From the NCBI RefSeq assembly GCF_008180155.1, contig NZ_VSZS01000063.1:124001-188000 (forward strand): DNA of 64,000 bases. The letters run 5' to 3'. Shown piece after piece: positions 53,252-62,819 of the stretch. The DNA is from Neoaquamicrobium microcysteis. GTDB lineage: Bacteria; Pseudomonadota; Alphaproteobacteria; Rhizobiales; Rhizobiaceae. Position 1 is the first letter of the stretch; each line of letters begins with the position of its first letter. The notes beneath the pieces were generated by a model. The model did no database searches and was not told the DNA's origin. It worked only from the letters and a program-made list of their open reading frames with translations. The position numbers and the translations under genes were made by a program.

Positions 53252-54814
53252 ATGAACGCCTCCGAAGCCGCATCGTCCGCAACAACACCCCGCCGCGAGC
53301 GTGGCGGCAGGGTAGCGCGGCGCGAACAGCGCAGCCACGGCCAGCAGGGCCACGGCCGCCCCTATATCGTGCGCAACATACCGACATACGACATCCTGTC
53401 GGAAGAAAACCTCGTTCGCATCGAGCAGACGGCCGACCGCATCCTGGCCGAGATCGGCATCGAGTTTCGCGACGACCCGGTGGCGCTGGACCACTGGAAA
53501 CGCGCCGGCGCGAAACTGGAGGGCGACCTCGTGCGGTTCGAGCCGGGCATGCTGCGCGAGGTGCTGGCGACCGCGCCGGCGCAGTTCACCCAGCATGCGC
53601 GCAACAGCGCCAATTCGGTCGAGATCGGCGGCAAGAGCGTCGTCTTCGCGCCGGCCTACGGCTCGCCCTTCGTGATGGACCTCGACCGGGGCCGGCGCTA
53701 CGGCACCATCGAGGACTTCGCCAATTTCGTGAAGCTGGCGCAGGCGTCACCCTGGCTTCACCATTCGGGCGGCACGATCTGCGAGCCGGTGGACGTGCCG
53801 GTGAACAAGCGCCATCTCGACATGGTGTACGCGCATATCCGCTACTCCGACCGGCCTTTCATGGGCTCGGTGACGGCCGAAAGCCGCGCCGAAGATTCCA
53901 TCGACATGGCGCGCATCGTCTTCGGCCGCGACTTCGTGGACGAGAATTGCGTCATCCTCGGAAACGTCAACGTCAACTCGCCGCTGGTGTGGGACGGCAC
54001 GATGACGCTCGCGCTGCGGGCTTATGCGCGCGCCAACCAGGCGGCGGTGGTGGTGCCGTTCATCCTCGGCGGCGCGATGGGACCGGTGACCAATGCCGGC
54101 GCGATCGCGCAGTCGCTGGCCGAGACGATGGCCGGCTGCGCGCTGACGCAACTGGAGCGGCCGGGTGCGCCGGTGATCTTCGGCAATTTCCTGTCATCCA
54201 TGTCGCTGCGCTCGGGCTCGCCGACATTCGGCACGCCGGAGCCGGCCATCGGCTCGATGGTGATCGGGCAGCTTGCGCGCAGGCTGAACCTGCCGCTGCG
54301 GTGCTCGGGCAACTTCACCACCTCGAAGCTGCCTGACGCCCACGCCATGAACGAGGGCACGATGTCGATGCTGGCGGCCGTGCATTGCGGCGCGAACTTC
54401 ATCCTGCATTCGGCGGGCTTTCTCGACGGTCTGCTTTCCATGTCCTACGAGAAGTTCGTGATGGATGCCGATTTCTGCGGCGCGCTGCACACCTATCTCG
54501 ACGGCGTCGTCATCGACGACAACCAACTGGCGCTGGACGCCTTTCGCGAGGTGGGACCGGGCAGCCATTTCTTCGGCTGCGCGCACACGATGGCGAACTA
54601 CGAGACAGCGTTCTGGGATTCGGAGATCGCCGACAACGAGCCGTTCGAGAAGTGGGAGGCAGCGGGCTCGGAGGATGCGGCCGTGCGCGCCAACTGCAAA
54701 TGGAAGAAGACGCTGGCCGAATACGAAGCGCCGCCGCTGGACGAAGCCATAGATGATGCGCTGAACGACTTCATGGCGCGCAAAAAGGCCGCGATGGAGG
54801 ATGCGTGGTACTGA
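53252..54814 (+). CDS. Trimethylamine methyltransferase family protein (MttB superfamily, non-pyrrolysine)
   Basis: The 520-residue protein belongs to the MttB superfamily, which transfers methyl groups from quaternary or tertiary amines to a corrinoid protein. Family landmarks include RILAEIGIEFRDDPVALDHW, a central LGGAMGPVTNAGAIAQSLAE segment and a C-terminal CKWKKTLAEYEAPPLDEAIDDAL. The frame is open without an internal amber codon, as in the MtgB/MtpB-like members acting on glycine betaine or proline betaine. No corrinoid protein gene is adjacent. It is followed directly by a demethylase-like flavoprotein. Confidence 0.88.
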   Translation: MNASEAASSATTPRRERGGRVARREQRSHGQQGHGRPYIVRNIPTYDILSEENLVRIEQTADRILAEIGIEFRDDPVALDHWKRAGAKLEGDLVRFEPGMLREVLATAPAQFTQHARNSANSVEIGGKSVVFAPAYGSPFVMDLDRGRRYGTIEDFANFVKLAQASPWLHHSGGTICEPVDVPVNKRHLDMVYAHIRYSDRPFMGSVTAESRAEDSIDMARIVFGRDFVDENCVILGNVNVNSPLVWDGTMTLALRAYARANQAAVVVPFILGGAMGPVTNAGAIAQSLAETMAGCALTQLERPGAPVIFGNFLSSMSLRSGSPTFGTPEPAIGSMVIGQLARRLNLPLRCSGNFTTSKLPDAHAMNEGTMSMLAAVHCGANFILHSAGFLDGLLSMSYEKFVMDADFCGALHTYLDGVVIDDNQLALDAFREVGPGSHFFGCAHTMANYETAFWDSEIADNEPFEKWEAAGSEDAAVRANCKWKKTLAEYEAPPLDEAIDDALNDFMARKKAAMEDAWY

Positions 54815-54851
54815 GATATTGCAGCCAGGCCCGACACCGGCATTGGATACC

Positions 54852-56894
54852 ATGACTGCCGATCCGCTTCTCCAGCCCTTTCGCCTCAAGCACCTGACGC
54901 TCAAGAACCGGCTGATGTCGACGGCGCATGAGCCGGCCTATTCGGAAGACGGGCTGCCGAAGGAGCGCTACCGGCTCTATCACGCGGAGAAGGCGAAGGG
55001 CGGCATCGCCATGACGATGACGGCGGGGTCGGCCATCGTGTCCCGCGACAGCCCGGCAGCCTTCGGCAACCTGCAGGCCTATCGCGACGAGATCGTGCCG
55101 TGGCTGCGCGAACTGGCGGATGCCTGCCACGAGCACGACTGCAAGGTGATGATCCAGATCACGCATCTCGGCCGCCGGACCGGCTGGAACAAGGCCGACT
55201 GGCTGCCGGTGCTTTCGGCCTCGCCGGTTCGCGAGCCGGCCCACCGCGCCTTCCCCAAGGAGGCGGAGGAATGGGATATCGAGCGCATCGTGGCGGATTA
55301 TGCGGCCGCCGCTCAGCGGATGCAGGCGGCCGGGCTGGACGGGATCGAGTTCGAGGCCTACGGCCATCTGATGGACGGGTTCTGGTCGCCGGCGACGAAC
55401 CGGCGCGAGGACGAGTATGGCGGCGGCCTCGACAACCGGCTTCGGTTTTCGACGCGCGTGATCGACGCCGTGCGGGATGCAGTGGGGCCGGACTTCGTCG
55501 TCGGCGTGCGCATGGTGGCGGACGAGGACCTCGCAACCGGCATCTCGCGCGACGAGGGGGTGGAGATCGCGCGGCGGCTGGCGGCGGGCGGCAAGGTCGA
55601 TTTCCTCAATATCATCCGGGGCCATATCGAGACGGACGCAGCGCTGGCCGAGGTGATCCCCATCACCGGCATGCGCTCGGCCCCGCATCTGGACTTCGCC
55701 GGAGAGGTTCGCGCGGCGACGGGCTTTCCGGTGTTTCATGCCGCGCGCATTTCGGACGTGGCGACCGCGCGGCACGCGATTGCCAGCGGCAAGCTCGACA
55801 TGGTGGGCATGACGCGGCCGCACATCGCCGACCCGCACATCGCCCGCAAGGTGGCCGCGGGGCAGGAACACCGCATCCGCCCCTGCGTGGGCGCGACCTA
55901 CTGCCTCGACCGCATCTACGAGGGCGGCGAAGCGCTGTGCATCCACAACGCGGCGACCGGCCGGGAGGCAGCGATACCGCATGTGATCGCGCGGGCCGAG
56001 GGGACAGCCAAGACGGTGGTCGTGGTGGGCGCAGGGCCGGCGGGACTGGAGGCGGCGCGGGTGGCGGCCGAGCGCGGGCATTCGGTGAGCGTGCTGGAGG
56101 CTTCGGACAGGGCCGGCGGCCAGATCAACCTCGCCATCCAGAACCCGCGCCGGCGCGAGCTGGTGGGCATCGTGGACTGGCGGCTCTCCGAGTTGGACGC
56201 GCTGGGCGTCAGCATCCGCTACGGCTGCTGGGCGGAGGCAGACGACGTGCTCGCGCTGGCGCCGGACGTGGTGGTGATCGCCACCGGCGGCATGCCGCAG
56301 AACCCGCCGCTGGAAGCGGGCGACGAGTTCGTGACCTCGAGCTGGGACATTCTTTCGGGCGGGGTGAAGCCCGCGGAGAACGTGCTGGTCTATGACGACA
56401 ATGGCGGGCATCCGGGCATGAGTGCCGCCGAATTTCTGGCGCAGGCGGGGTCGAAGGTCGAGCTGGTTTCGCCCGAGCGCTTCTTCGCGCCGGAGATGGG
56501 CGGGCTGAACCATGTGCCCTACATGCGCGCGTTCCACGAAAAGGGCGTGACGGTGACGATCAACACGCGCGTCGTGGCCGTGCATCGCGAGGGCAACCGG
56601 CTGGTCGCGACGCTGGGCTCGGACTTCGCGCCGGGATGGCGGGTCGAACGGCGGGTCGATCAGGTGGTGGTGGAACACGGGACCGCGCCAAACGACGAGC
56701 TGTACCACGCGCTGAAGCCGCTATCGAAGAACCGTGGCGCGGTGGACTACGAAGCGCTGGTGGGCGGCGGGGAGATATTTCCGGTGAGCGAGCCGGAAGC
56801 CGGCTTCACGCTGGTGCGGATCGGCGACGCGGTCGCCTCACGCAACATCCACGCCGCGATCTATGACGGGATACGGTTCGCGCTGCGGTTTTGA
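54852..56894 (+). CDS. NADH:flavin oxidoreductase/N-methylproline demethylase-like protein
   Basis: This 680-residue protein has an N-terminal TIM-barrel Old Yellow Enzyme domain (residues 1-340), an iron-sulfur linker and C-terminal FAD/NAD domains (VVVVGAGPAGLEAARVAAERG). It matches trimethylamine dehydrogenase/StcD-type demethylases, which remove N-methyl groups from dimethylglycine or N-methylproline. The linker reads CVGATYC-x11-C, so one Cys of the usual CxxCxxxC set is Ala. The ATG at 54852 fits the domain start; ATG at 54801 would overlap the MttB gene. Together the pair suggests betaine degradation. Confidence 0.87.
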   Translation: MTADPLLQPFRLKHLTLKNRLMSTAHEPAYSEDGLPKERYRLYHAEKAKGGIAMTMTAGSAIVSRDSPAAFGNLQAYRDEIVPWLRELADACHEHDCKVMIQITHLGRRTGWNKADWLPVLSASPVREPAHRAFPKEAEEWDIERIVADYAAAAQRMQAAGLDGIEFEAYGHLMDGFWSPATNRREDEYGGGLDNRLRFSTRVIDAVRDAVGPDFVVGVRMVADEDLATGISRDEGVEIARRLAAGGKVDFLNIIRGHIETDAALAEVIPITGMRSAPHLDFAGEVRAATGFPVFHAARISDVATARHAIASGKLDMVGMTRPHIADPHIARKVAAGQEHRIRPCVGATYCLDRIYEGGEALCIHNAATGREAAIPHVIARAEGTAKTVVVVGAGPAGLEAARVAAERGHSVSVLEASDRAGGQINLAIQNPRRRELVGIVDWRLSELDALGVSIRYGCWAEADDVLALAPDVVVIATGGMPQNPPLEAGDEFVTSSWDILSGGVKPAENVLVYDDNGGHPGMSAAEFLAQAGSKVELVSPERFFAPEMGGLNHVPYMRAFHEKGVTVTINTRVVAVHREGNRLVATLGSDFAPGWRVERRVDQVVVEHGTAPNDELYHALKPLSKNRGAVDYEALVGGGEIFPVSEPEAGFTLVRIGDAVASRNIHAAIYDGIRFALRF

Positions 56895-56900
56895 GCTGCC

Positions 56901-58967
56901 TCAGGCCCGTGCGCCGTCGACCAGCGTGAGGACCGGGCGGCGCGGGGAGCGGGCTTCCAGCCATTCGCGCGCCTGGGTGTCGGGCATCGGGAAGGCGATG
57001 GAATAGCCCTGCACCTGGTCGCAACCGATGGACAGCAGCGAGGACAGCTCCTCCTCCGTCTCCGCGCCCTCGGCGATGATGGAGATGCCCAAGCCGCGCG
57101 CAAGCTCGGTGATGGCGCGCACGATCTTGGAGTTGTCGTCGTTGAGGTTGATGTTCTGGACGAAGCGGCGATCGATCTTGAGCCGGTCGATCTCGTTGGG
57201 ATTGACGTGGGTGAGCGAGGCGTAGCCGGTGCCGAAATCGTCGAGCTCGAGATGGACGCCTGCGGCGCGGATCATGCGCAGCTTGGAGGCGATGCCGGTC
57301 TTCTCGTCGTCGAGGATGACGGATTCGACGATCTCCAGTGAGAGCTTCTGGGGCGGCAGGCCCGCATCCTCAAGCATCGCAAACAGGAAGCGGGTGAAGT
57401 CGGGCTCGCGCAGCTCGGTGCCCGAGACGTTGACCGCCAGACGCCCGAACTGGATGCCGGTGCGATACCAGGAAGCGGCTTCCTGAATGGCCTTGCGCAT
57501 GACGATGCGGCCGATGCGGGGCATGTCGCCCGCCTTCTCGGCGATGGGGATGAACTCGCCGGGCGAGATCATGCCGCGCTCGGGATGATGCCACCGCACC
57601 AGCGCCTCGACGCCCGCGATGGAGCCGTTGGTGAGCGAGACTTGCGGCTGGAAATAGACGCTGAAGGCGTCGTGCGCGATGGCCGCCGCGATGTCGCGCT
57701 CCAGTTGCTTGCGGTGCTCGAGCTCGCGGCGCAGCTCTTCGGAGAAGAAGGAGAACGTGCCCCCGCCGTGCTTCTTGGCCGCGTAGAGCGCAAGGTCGGC
57801 GTGGACCATAAGGTCGCCGGCGTTTTCTGCATCGACCGGATAGACGGCGATGCCGGCACTGGCGCCGCAGAAGATGGTCGCGCCCTCGTAGACGATGGGC
57901 TCGTTGAGCTGGCCGAGAATGCGGCGGGCCAGCGTGTCGATGTCCTCGGAGCTGCCTGCCGCCGGCATCACCATGATGAACTCGTCGCCGCCCAGCCGGG
58001 CGCAGATGTCGGAGGCGCGACACGATGCACGCATACGCTCTGCCGTCGTGACCAGAACGTAGTCGCCCGCCGCGTGGCCGAGCGAGTCGTTGATCTGCTT
58101 GAAGCGGTCGAGGTCGATCTGGATGACCGCCAGACGCTCGCCGCGCCGGTGGGCCGACTTGATGAGCGTGTCGAAATGATCGTGCATGAAGGTGCGGTTG
58201 TGCAGGCCGGTCAGTCCGTCGTGAATGGCGACGAAGGCCATGGAATTGCGTGCGTCGACCAGCTCGCTGGTGCGGCGGCGGATGACCTCGGCCATCGGCC
58301 GGAAGATGAACATCGCCACGAGCGCGATGACGAGGATGGTGGCGTAGAACAGGAGCCGGTGGGTGTTCAACATGCGCTCGAGCATGGTGCGCGAGCCTGC
58401 GGCGAGCTTCTCGCGCAGCGCGGAGTAGCCGATGAGCGTGGCGTTGGCGACCGCCTCATCTAGAGCGGCGCGCTCGCTGCCGCCGCGATAGCCGGCACTG
58501 GGATTGCTCTGCCCCAGCCATGCCTCCAGCGAGGATACGAAGCGCCAGCCATTGGCCGCAAGGCTGGTCGAGAAGTGGTCGAGATGATGGGGGGCAGAAA
58601 ACAGGATCGCGCGCGCATCGTCCTCGCCGGCGGCTTCGTCCTGGTCCAGCCGGTCGAGTATCTCGTCGTAGTTGCGCTCAAACTGCGAGGTCGCCTGGCG
58701 CAGCGAGCCGACGAGCGGACGCCGGTTGTCGGGCGCGGCCTGCGTGGCGGCGTTGGCGAGGAAGACGATGCGCTGCGACAGCGCCTTCTGGGCGCTCACC
58801 AGCGTCATCAAATCCTCGTCGCGCTGGTGGGCGGCGATCATGTGCTGGAGCAGCAGATAGGTCGCCAGCGCCATGGCGGCGATTATCATCAGCGCCATCC
58901 AATAGGCGGCCTTGATGGTGAGGATAAGTCGGTCGGAGCCTGAGCGCGGCTGGCCCGTCAAGTCCAT
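56901..58967 (-). CDS. GGDEF/EAL dual-domain cyclic-di-GMP protein
   Basis: The 688-residue membrane protein has a helix at about residues 20-42, a periplasmic PilJ-like region, a second helix near residues 205-225, then GGDEF (ICARLGGDEFIMVMP) and EAL domains. The diguanylate cyclase motif is intact, and the EAL domain retains GVEALVRWHHPE and LELDDFGTGYASLTHV, so both synthesis and breakdown of cyclic-di-GMP are possible. The periplasmic region should sense a small molecule or surface cue. It is convergent with the demethylase gene, 6 bases apart. Confidence 0.93.
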   Translation of the reverse strand: MDLTGQPRSGSDRLILTIKAAYWMALMIIAAMALATYLLLQHMIAAHQRDEDLMTLVSAQKALSQRIVFLANAATQAAPDNRRPLVGSLRQATSQFERNYDEILDRLDQDEAAGEDDARAILFSAPHHLDHFSTSLAANGWRFVSSLEAWLGQSNPSAGYRGGSERAALDEAVANATLIGYSALREKLAAGSRTMLERMLNTHRLLFYATILVIALVAMFIFRPMAEVIRRRTSELVDARNSMAFVAIHDGLTGLHNRTFMHDHFDTLIKSAHRRGERLAVIQIDLDRFKQINDSLGHAAGDYVLVTTAERMRASCRASDICARLGGDEFIMVMPAAGSSEDIDTLARRILGQLNEPIVYEGATIFCGASAGIAVYPVDAENAGDLMVHADLALYAAKKHGGGTFSFFSEELRRELEHRKQLERDIAAAIAHDAFSVYFQPQVSLTNGSIAGVEALVRWHHPERGMISPGEFIPIAEKAGDMPRIGRIVMRKAIQEAASWYRTGIQFGRLAVNVSGTELREPDFTRFLFAMLEDAGLPPQKLSLEIVESVILDDEKTGIASKLRMIRAAGVHLELDDFGTGYASLTHVNPNEIDRLKIDRRFVQNINLNDDNSKIVRAITELARGLGISIIAEGAETEEELSSLLSIGCDQVQGYSIAFPMPDTQAREWLEARSPRRPVLTLVDGARA

Positions 58968-59184
58968 GGATCGTTGCCCCCGATGTCCCTATGCGGCCCA
59001 CTTGCTCCCTTTCATGCGCGCGCAGAGGTTAACAGGGGGCGCGGGAGACCCGCCGGAAGAAGCCATTTCGGCCCGGCTGGTTAGCGGCGCGTTCACGCGA
59101 TCGTTCCAATTGGCGCGATTGCGCGCGATCAAGGCCGGCAGCCGTGCAGACGCGCATCATGGAGCAAATGCAGGGAGCCGTCCG

Positions 59185-59694
59185 ATGGGCCGACCGGAAC
59201 GCGCGGGCCTCGCCTATTTCGCGGCCGTGTTTGCAACAGGCTTCCTGTTCGGCACGGTCCGCGTCCTCTTTGTCGAAGGCCTTATCGGCACCGAGCTTGC
59301 GGTGGCCGCCGAGCTGCCGGCGATGCTTGCGGTCTCGTGGCTGGCGGCGCGTTTTCTGGTTGTGCGGGTACGCGTCGGCGATGCGCCCGCTGCCAGGCTG
59401 CGCATGGGTTTTGCCGCGCTTTGCCTGTTGGTTCTTGCCGAAACGGTGCTCGGGGTGGCACTGTTCGGCCAGACCGTGGGGCAACACTTCGCGGACTATG
59501 CCACATTGCGCGGCGCGCTGACGCTGATCGGGCAGGCCGGATTCGGGTTGATGCCCCTGTTCGTCGCACGGCGCCGCAACGATGAAGGGCACAAGAACCA
59601 GAACACCAAAGGGGAAGCTCATGTACATCAAGAAATTCGCACTGATCGCCGCGTCCGCTCTCGCGCTGATGGCCGGGCAGGCCATGGCGGGTGA
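59185..59694 (+). CDS. Small hydrophobic membrane protein, unknown function
   Basis: The product (169 residues) has about four membrane helices (LAYFAAVFATGFLFGTVRVLF near the start, LCLLVLAETVLGVALFG, LIGQAGFGLMPLFVARR) and a hydrophilic basic tail. It resembles small conserved proteobacterial membrane proteins of unknown role. A GGGAG ribosome site precedes the ATG at 59185. Its last 74 bases overlap the next gene in another frame, so the natural C-terminus is uncertain. Confidence 0.68.
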   Translation: MGRPERAGLAYFAAVFATGFLFGTVRVLFVEGLIGTELAVAAELPAMLAVSWLAARFLVVRVRVGDAPAARLRMGFAALCLLVLAETVLGVALFGQTVGQHFADYATLRGALTLIGQAGFGLMPLFVARRRNDEGHKNQNTKGEAHVHQEIRTDRRVRSRADGRAGHGG

Positions 59695-60448
59695 GACGCT
59701 GGACCGGGTGACCAGCTCCGGCAAGCTGACCATGTCGTCGGACCCGGAATATCCACCGCAGTCGTTCCTCAACGATTCCAACGAGATGGACGGGTTCGAC
59801 GTCGATGTGGGCAAGGAGATCGCCAAGCGGATGGGCGTGGAGCTGGCCATCGTGACGCCGTCGTGGGAGGTCATCACCGCGGGCGGATGGGCCGGACGCT
59901 GGGACATGTCGGTCGGCTCGATGACGCCGACGGCGGCGCGCGCGCAGGTGCTGAACTTCCCAGCCGTCTACTATTACACGCCCGCCTCGTTCGCCGTGCA
60001 CACGGATTCGCCCGTGGCGACGCTGGAAGAGCTGAATGGCAAAGTCATCGGCACCTGCGGCGGCTGCACCTACGACGCCTATCTGAACAAGGACCTCGAG
60101 ATCGATGCGGAAGGCGCACCACCGTTCGAATATCAGGTGACGGCCGGCGAAATCCGCACCTACGAGACCGATACCAACGCCTTCGACGACCTGCGGCTGG
60201 GTGACGGGGTGCGCGTCGACGCGGTGTTCTCGGCGCTGCCGACCATCCAGGAGGCGATCAAGAACGGCTATCCGCTGAAGGTCTTGGGCGAACCCGCGTT
60301 CTACGAGCCGCTTTCGGTCGCCACCGACAAGGGCGACGACGAGTTCGACGCGAAGATCGCAGAAATCGTCGGCGAAATGCACGAGGACGGCACGCTCAAG
60401 GCGCTGTCGGAGAAGTGGTACGGCGTGGACCTGACCACGGTCGAGTGA
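59621..60448 (+). CDS. Amino-acid-type ABC transporter substrate-binding protein
   Basis: The 275-residue product has a signal peptide (MYIKKFALIAASALALMAGQAMA) and the family 3 binding-protein fold: LTMSSDPEYPPQSFLND, GFDVDVGKEIAKRMGVEL and IGTCGGCTYDAYL. The Asp-containing loops are typical of amino acid binders. GGGGAA lies 5 bases before the ATG at 59621. It is followed 2 bases later by the permease gene. The transported solute is not evident from sequence. Confidence 0.92.
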   Translation: MYIKKFALIAASALALMAGQAMAGETLDRVTSSGKLTMSSDPEYPPQSFLNDSNEMDGFDVDVGKEIAKRMGVELAIVTPSWEVITAGGWAGRWDMSVGSMTPTAARAQVLNFPAVYYYTPASFAVHTDSPVATLEELNGKVIGTCGGCTYDAYLNKDLEIDAEGAPPFEYQVTAGEIRTYETDTNAFDDLRLGDGVRVDAVFSALPTIQEAIKNGYPLKVLGEPAFYEPLSVATDKGDDEFDAKIAEIVGEMHEDGTLKALSEKWYGVDLTTVE

Positions 60449-60449
60449 C

Positions 60450-61496
60450 GTGACTGTCACAACCGAAGACGGCCCACCGCGCGCGGAGTTTTCCGCGCGC
60501 GCGTGGCTGGAAGGCGCAAAACCGTCCGGCGTGGAGGCGGCGGCGATGGCGTGCCTCGCCGTCTTGTTGATCTGGATGCAGCTGGGCGGGACACGCATCG
60601 GCGGGCTTATCGCGCCGCTGACGGGTGGAGCGACAGGGCCGGGCACGACGCCGGGCTTCGCGCTCAACGCGCTTACCGGGCTGCTGGTGGCCGGCGCGGT
60701 GTGGGTCAACATCATCGTGCTGCGGCTGCTGCCGTTCCGCGCGCAGGTGGCCGTGGTGTGGGCCGAGCTGCTGCTGCTTTTCATCGCCTTCGTAGGCAGT
60801 TTCGACCGCGACTTCGGCATCTGGTTCGCGACCAGCCAGGACGGCACCACCAACTTCGCCTATCTCATCACCACCGGCGCGGTGACGACGCTCTACGTGT
60901 CGCTCATATCCATCGTGATCGCCTGCCTGATCGCGATGCTGGCGGCACTGGCCCGGCTGTCAAACATCGGGCCGGCCTATGCTGCGGCGACGTTCTACAT
61001 CTCGTTCTTTCGCGGCACGCCGCTGTTGCTGCAGGTGTACCTGATCTATCTCGGCCTGCCGCAGCTGGGCCCGCAATTCGCCATGGACGCGGTGCCGTCG
61101 GGCATCCTCGCGCTGTCGCTGTGCTACGGCGCGTATCTGGCGGAAATCTTCCGCGCGGGCATCATCGGCGTGCCGCACGGCCAGCACGACGCCGCCAAGG
61201 CGCTGGGCCTGCCGCCGCGCCTGACCTTCCGCAAGATCGTACTGCCGCAGGCGATGCGCTTCATCGTGCCGCCGACGGGAAACCAGTTCATCGCCATGCT
61301 GAAGGATTCATCGCTTGTGTCGGTGATGGGCGTGTGGGAACTGACGCGCACGGCGCAGATCATCGGCAGGCGCGATTTCCGCGTGTTCGAGATGCTGATC
61401 GCGGCCGCCATCATCTACTGGGTGCTCTCGATCTGCTTCGAGCTGATCCAGTCCCGCATCGAACGCCATTACGGCAAGGGTTATGAGAGGAAATAG
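60450..61496 (+). CDS. Amino-acid-type ABC transporter permease
   Basis: The 348-residue membrane protein has about eight helices. The EAA loop is GQHDAAKALGLPPRLTFRKIVLPQAMRFIVPPTGNQF, the hallmark of polar amino acid permeases. The N-terminal 130 residues (with about three extra helices) are longer than in GlnP-type permeases, as in AapM/BztC-like proteins. The start is a GTG at 60450, one base after the TGA of the binding-protein gene, so it is translationally coupled. No ATPase gene follows; the next gene is kbl. Confidence 0.92.
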   Translation: MTVTTEDGPPRAEFSARAWLEGAKPSGVEAAAMACLAVLLIWMQLGGTRIGGLIAPLTGGATGPGTTPGFALNALTGLLVAGAVWVNIIVLRLLPFRAQVAVVWAELLLLFIAFVGSFDRDFGIWFATSQDGTTNFAYLITTGAVTTLYVSLISIVIACLIAMLAALARLSNIGPAYAAATFYISFFRGTPLLLQVYLIYLGLPQLGPQFAMDAVPSGILALSLCYGAYLAEIFRAGIIGVPHGQHDAAKALGLPPRLTFRKIVLPQAMRFIVPPTGNQFIAMLKDSSLVSVMGVWELTRTAQIIGRRDFRVFEMLIAAAIIYWVLSICFELIQSRIERHYGKGYERK

Positions 61497-61530
61497 GCGA
61501 ATGCGCCATTCAGCACCGCTGGGCGACTTC

Positions 61531-61578
61531 ACCCCCCTCTGTCCTGCCGGACATCTCCCCCTCAAGGGGGGAGATTGG
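61531..61578. repeat. Intergenic palindromic repeat, related copy 5
   Basis: Contains a GTCC-TGCC-GGAC hairpin and a larger ATCTCCCCC-TCAA-GGGGGGAGAT hairpin, flanked by ACCCCCCTCT and TGGCC. Its CCTC/GGGG core is like the repeats near 45831, but the flanks differ. It lies in the permease-kbl gap. Confidence 0.75.
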
Positions 61579-61613
61579 CCTTCATATCGGTATTCCCCAA
61601 CCCTGGAGATCGC

Positions 61614-62798
61614 ATGACCGACGCCTTCATCTCGCATCTTTCCACGGAGCTCGGCGCGCTGAAGGAAGGTGGGCTCTACAAGTCCGAACGCGTGATCTCG
61701 TCGATGCAGTCGGCGCAGATCGACGTGGGCGGAAAGAGCGTGCTGAATTTCTGCGCCAACAACTATCTGGGGCTCGCCGACAGCGAGGAGCTGCGCGAGG
61801 CGGCAAAGGCCGCGCTGGACCGCTACGGCTACGGCATGGCCTCGGTGCGCTTCATTTGCGGCACGCAGGAGGAGCACAAACAGCTGGAAGACCGCATCTC
61901 GCGGTTTCTCGGCATGGAGGACACGATCCTCTATTCGTCCTGCTTCGACGCCAATGCCGGGCTGTTCGAGACGCTGCTTGGCGAGGAGGATGCGATCATC
62001 TCGGATGCGCTGAACCACGCCTCGATCATCGACGGGGTGCGGCTTTCGAAGGCCAGACGCTATCGCTACGCCAACAACGACATGGGCGAACTGCGCGCGC
62101 GGCTGGAGGAAGCGAAGGATGCGCGCTTCAGGCTGATCGCCACCGACGGCGTGTTCTCGATGGACGGCATCATCGCCAATCTGCGCGGGGTGTGCGACCT
62201 GGCGGAGGAATACGGCGCAATGGTGATGGTGGACGACAGCCACGCGGTCGGCTTCGTCGGCCAGAACGGTCGCGGCTCTGCCGAGCATTGCGGCGTGGAA
62301 GGCCGCGTCGATATCATCACCGGCACTCTCGGCAAGGCGCTGGGCGGGGCTTCGGGCGGCTACACCTCGGCAAGGAAGGAAGTGGTGGAATGGCTGCGCC
62401 AGCGCTCGCGGCCCTATCTCTTTTCCAACACGCTGATGCCGGCGATCGCGGGCGCGTCGCTGAAGGTGTTCGACATGATCGACGAAGGCGACGAGCTGCG
62501 GGAACGGCTCTACGCGAACGCCGACCGCTTTCGCGAGGCGATGACGAAGGCGGGCTTCAGGCTGGCAGGCGCCGACCACCCGATCATCCCGGTGATGATC
62601 GGCGATGCTGCGCTTGCGGGCGAAATGGCGGCGAAGATGCTGGAACGCGGCATCTACGTGATCGGGTTTTCGTTCCCGGTGGTGCCGAAGGGCCAGGCGC
62701 GCATCCGCACGCAGATGTCGGCCGCGCATTCGCCGGACGACATCGACCGGGCGGTGGCGGCGTTCACCGAGGTGGGCAAGGAGCTGGGGGTTATCTAG
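61614..62798 (+). CDS. kbl: Glycine C-acetyltransferase (2-amino-3-ketobutyrate CoA ligase)
   Basis: This 394-residue PLP enzyme cleaves 2-amino-3-ketobutyrate, made by Tdh, into glycine and acetyl-CoA. Landmarks are [43 protein letters not shown] and the PLP-lysine region [16 protein letters not shown]. The ATG at 61614 has a GGAGA ribosome site 7 bases upstream. A repeat and a short spacer separate it from the ABC permease gene, so it may have its own promoter. Confidence 0.95.
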   Translation: MTDAFISHLSTELGALKEGGLYKSERVISSMQSAQIDVGGKSVLNFCANNYLGLADSEELREAAKAALDRYGYGMASVRFICGTQEEHKQLEDRISRFLGMEDTILYSSCFDANAGLFETLLGEEDAIISDALNHASIIDGVRLSKARRYRYANNDMGELRARLEEAKDARFRLIATDGVFSMDGIIANLRGVCDLAEEYGAMVMVDDSHAVGFVGQNGRGSAEHCGVEGRVDIITGTLGKALGGASGGYTSARKEVVEWLRQRSRPYLFSNTLMPAIAGASLKVFDMIDEGDELRERLYANADRFREAMTKAGFRLAGADHPIIPVMIGDAALAGEMAAKMLERGIYVIGFSFPVVPKGQARIRTQMSAAHSPDDIDRAVAAFTEVGKELGVI

Positions 62799-62819
62799 CG
62801 GAAACGCGGATGCCTGGTG

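Noticed and set aside
54771-56708. A 645-codon open frame opposite the N-methylproline demethylase-like gene
   Set aside because: Antisense shadow with no domain; the sense frame has complete OYE and FAD/NAD motifs.
59282-60853. A 523-codon open frame opposite the ABC binding protein
   Set aside because: Antisense to three genes with clear motifs and with no pattern of its own.
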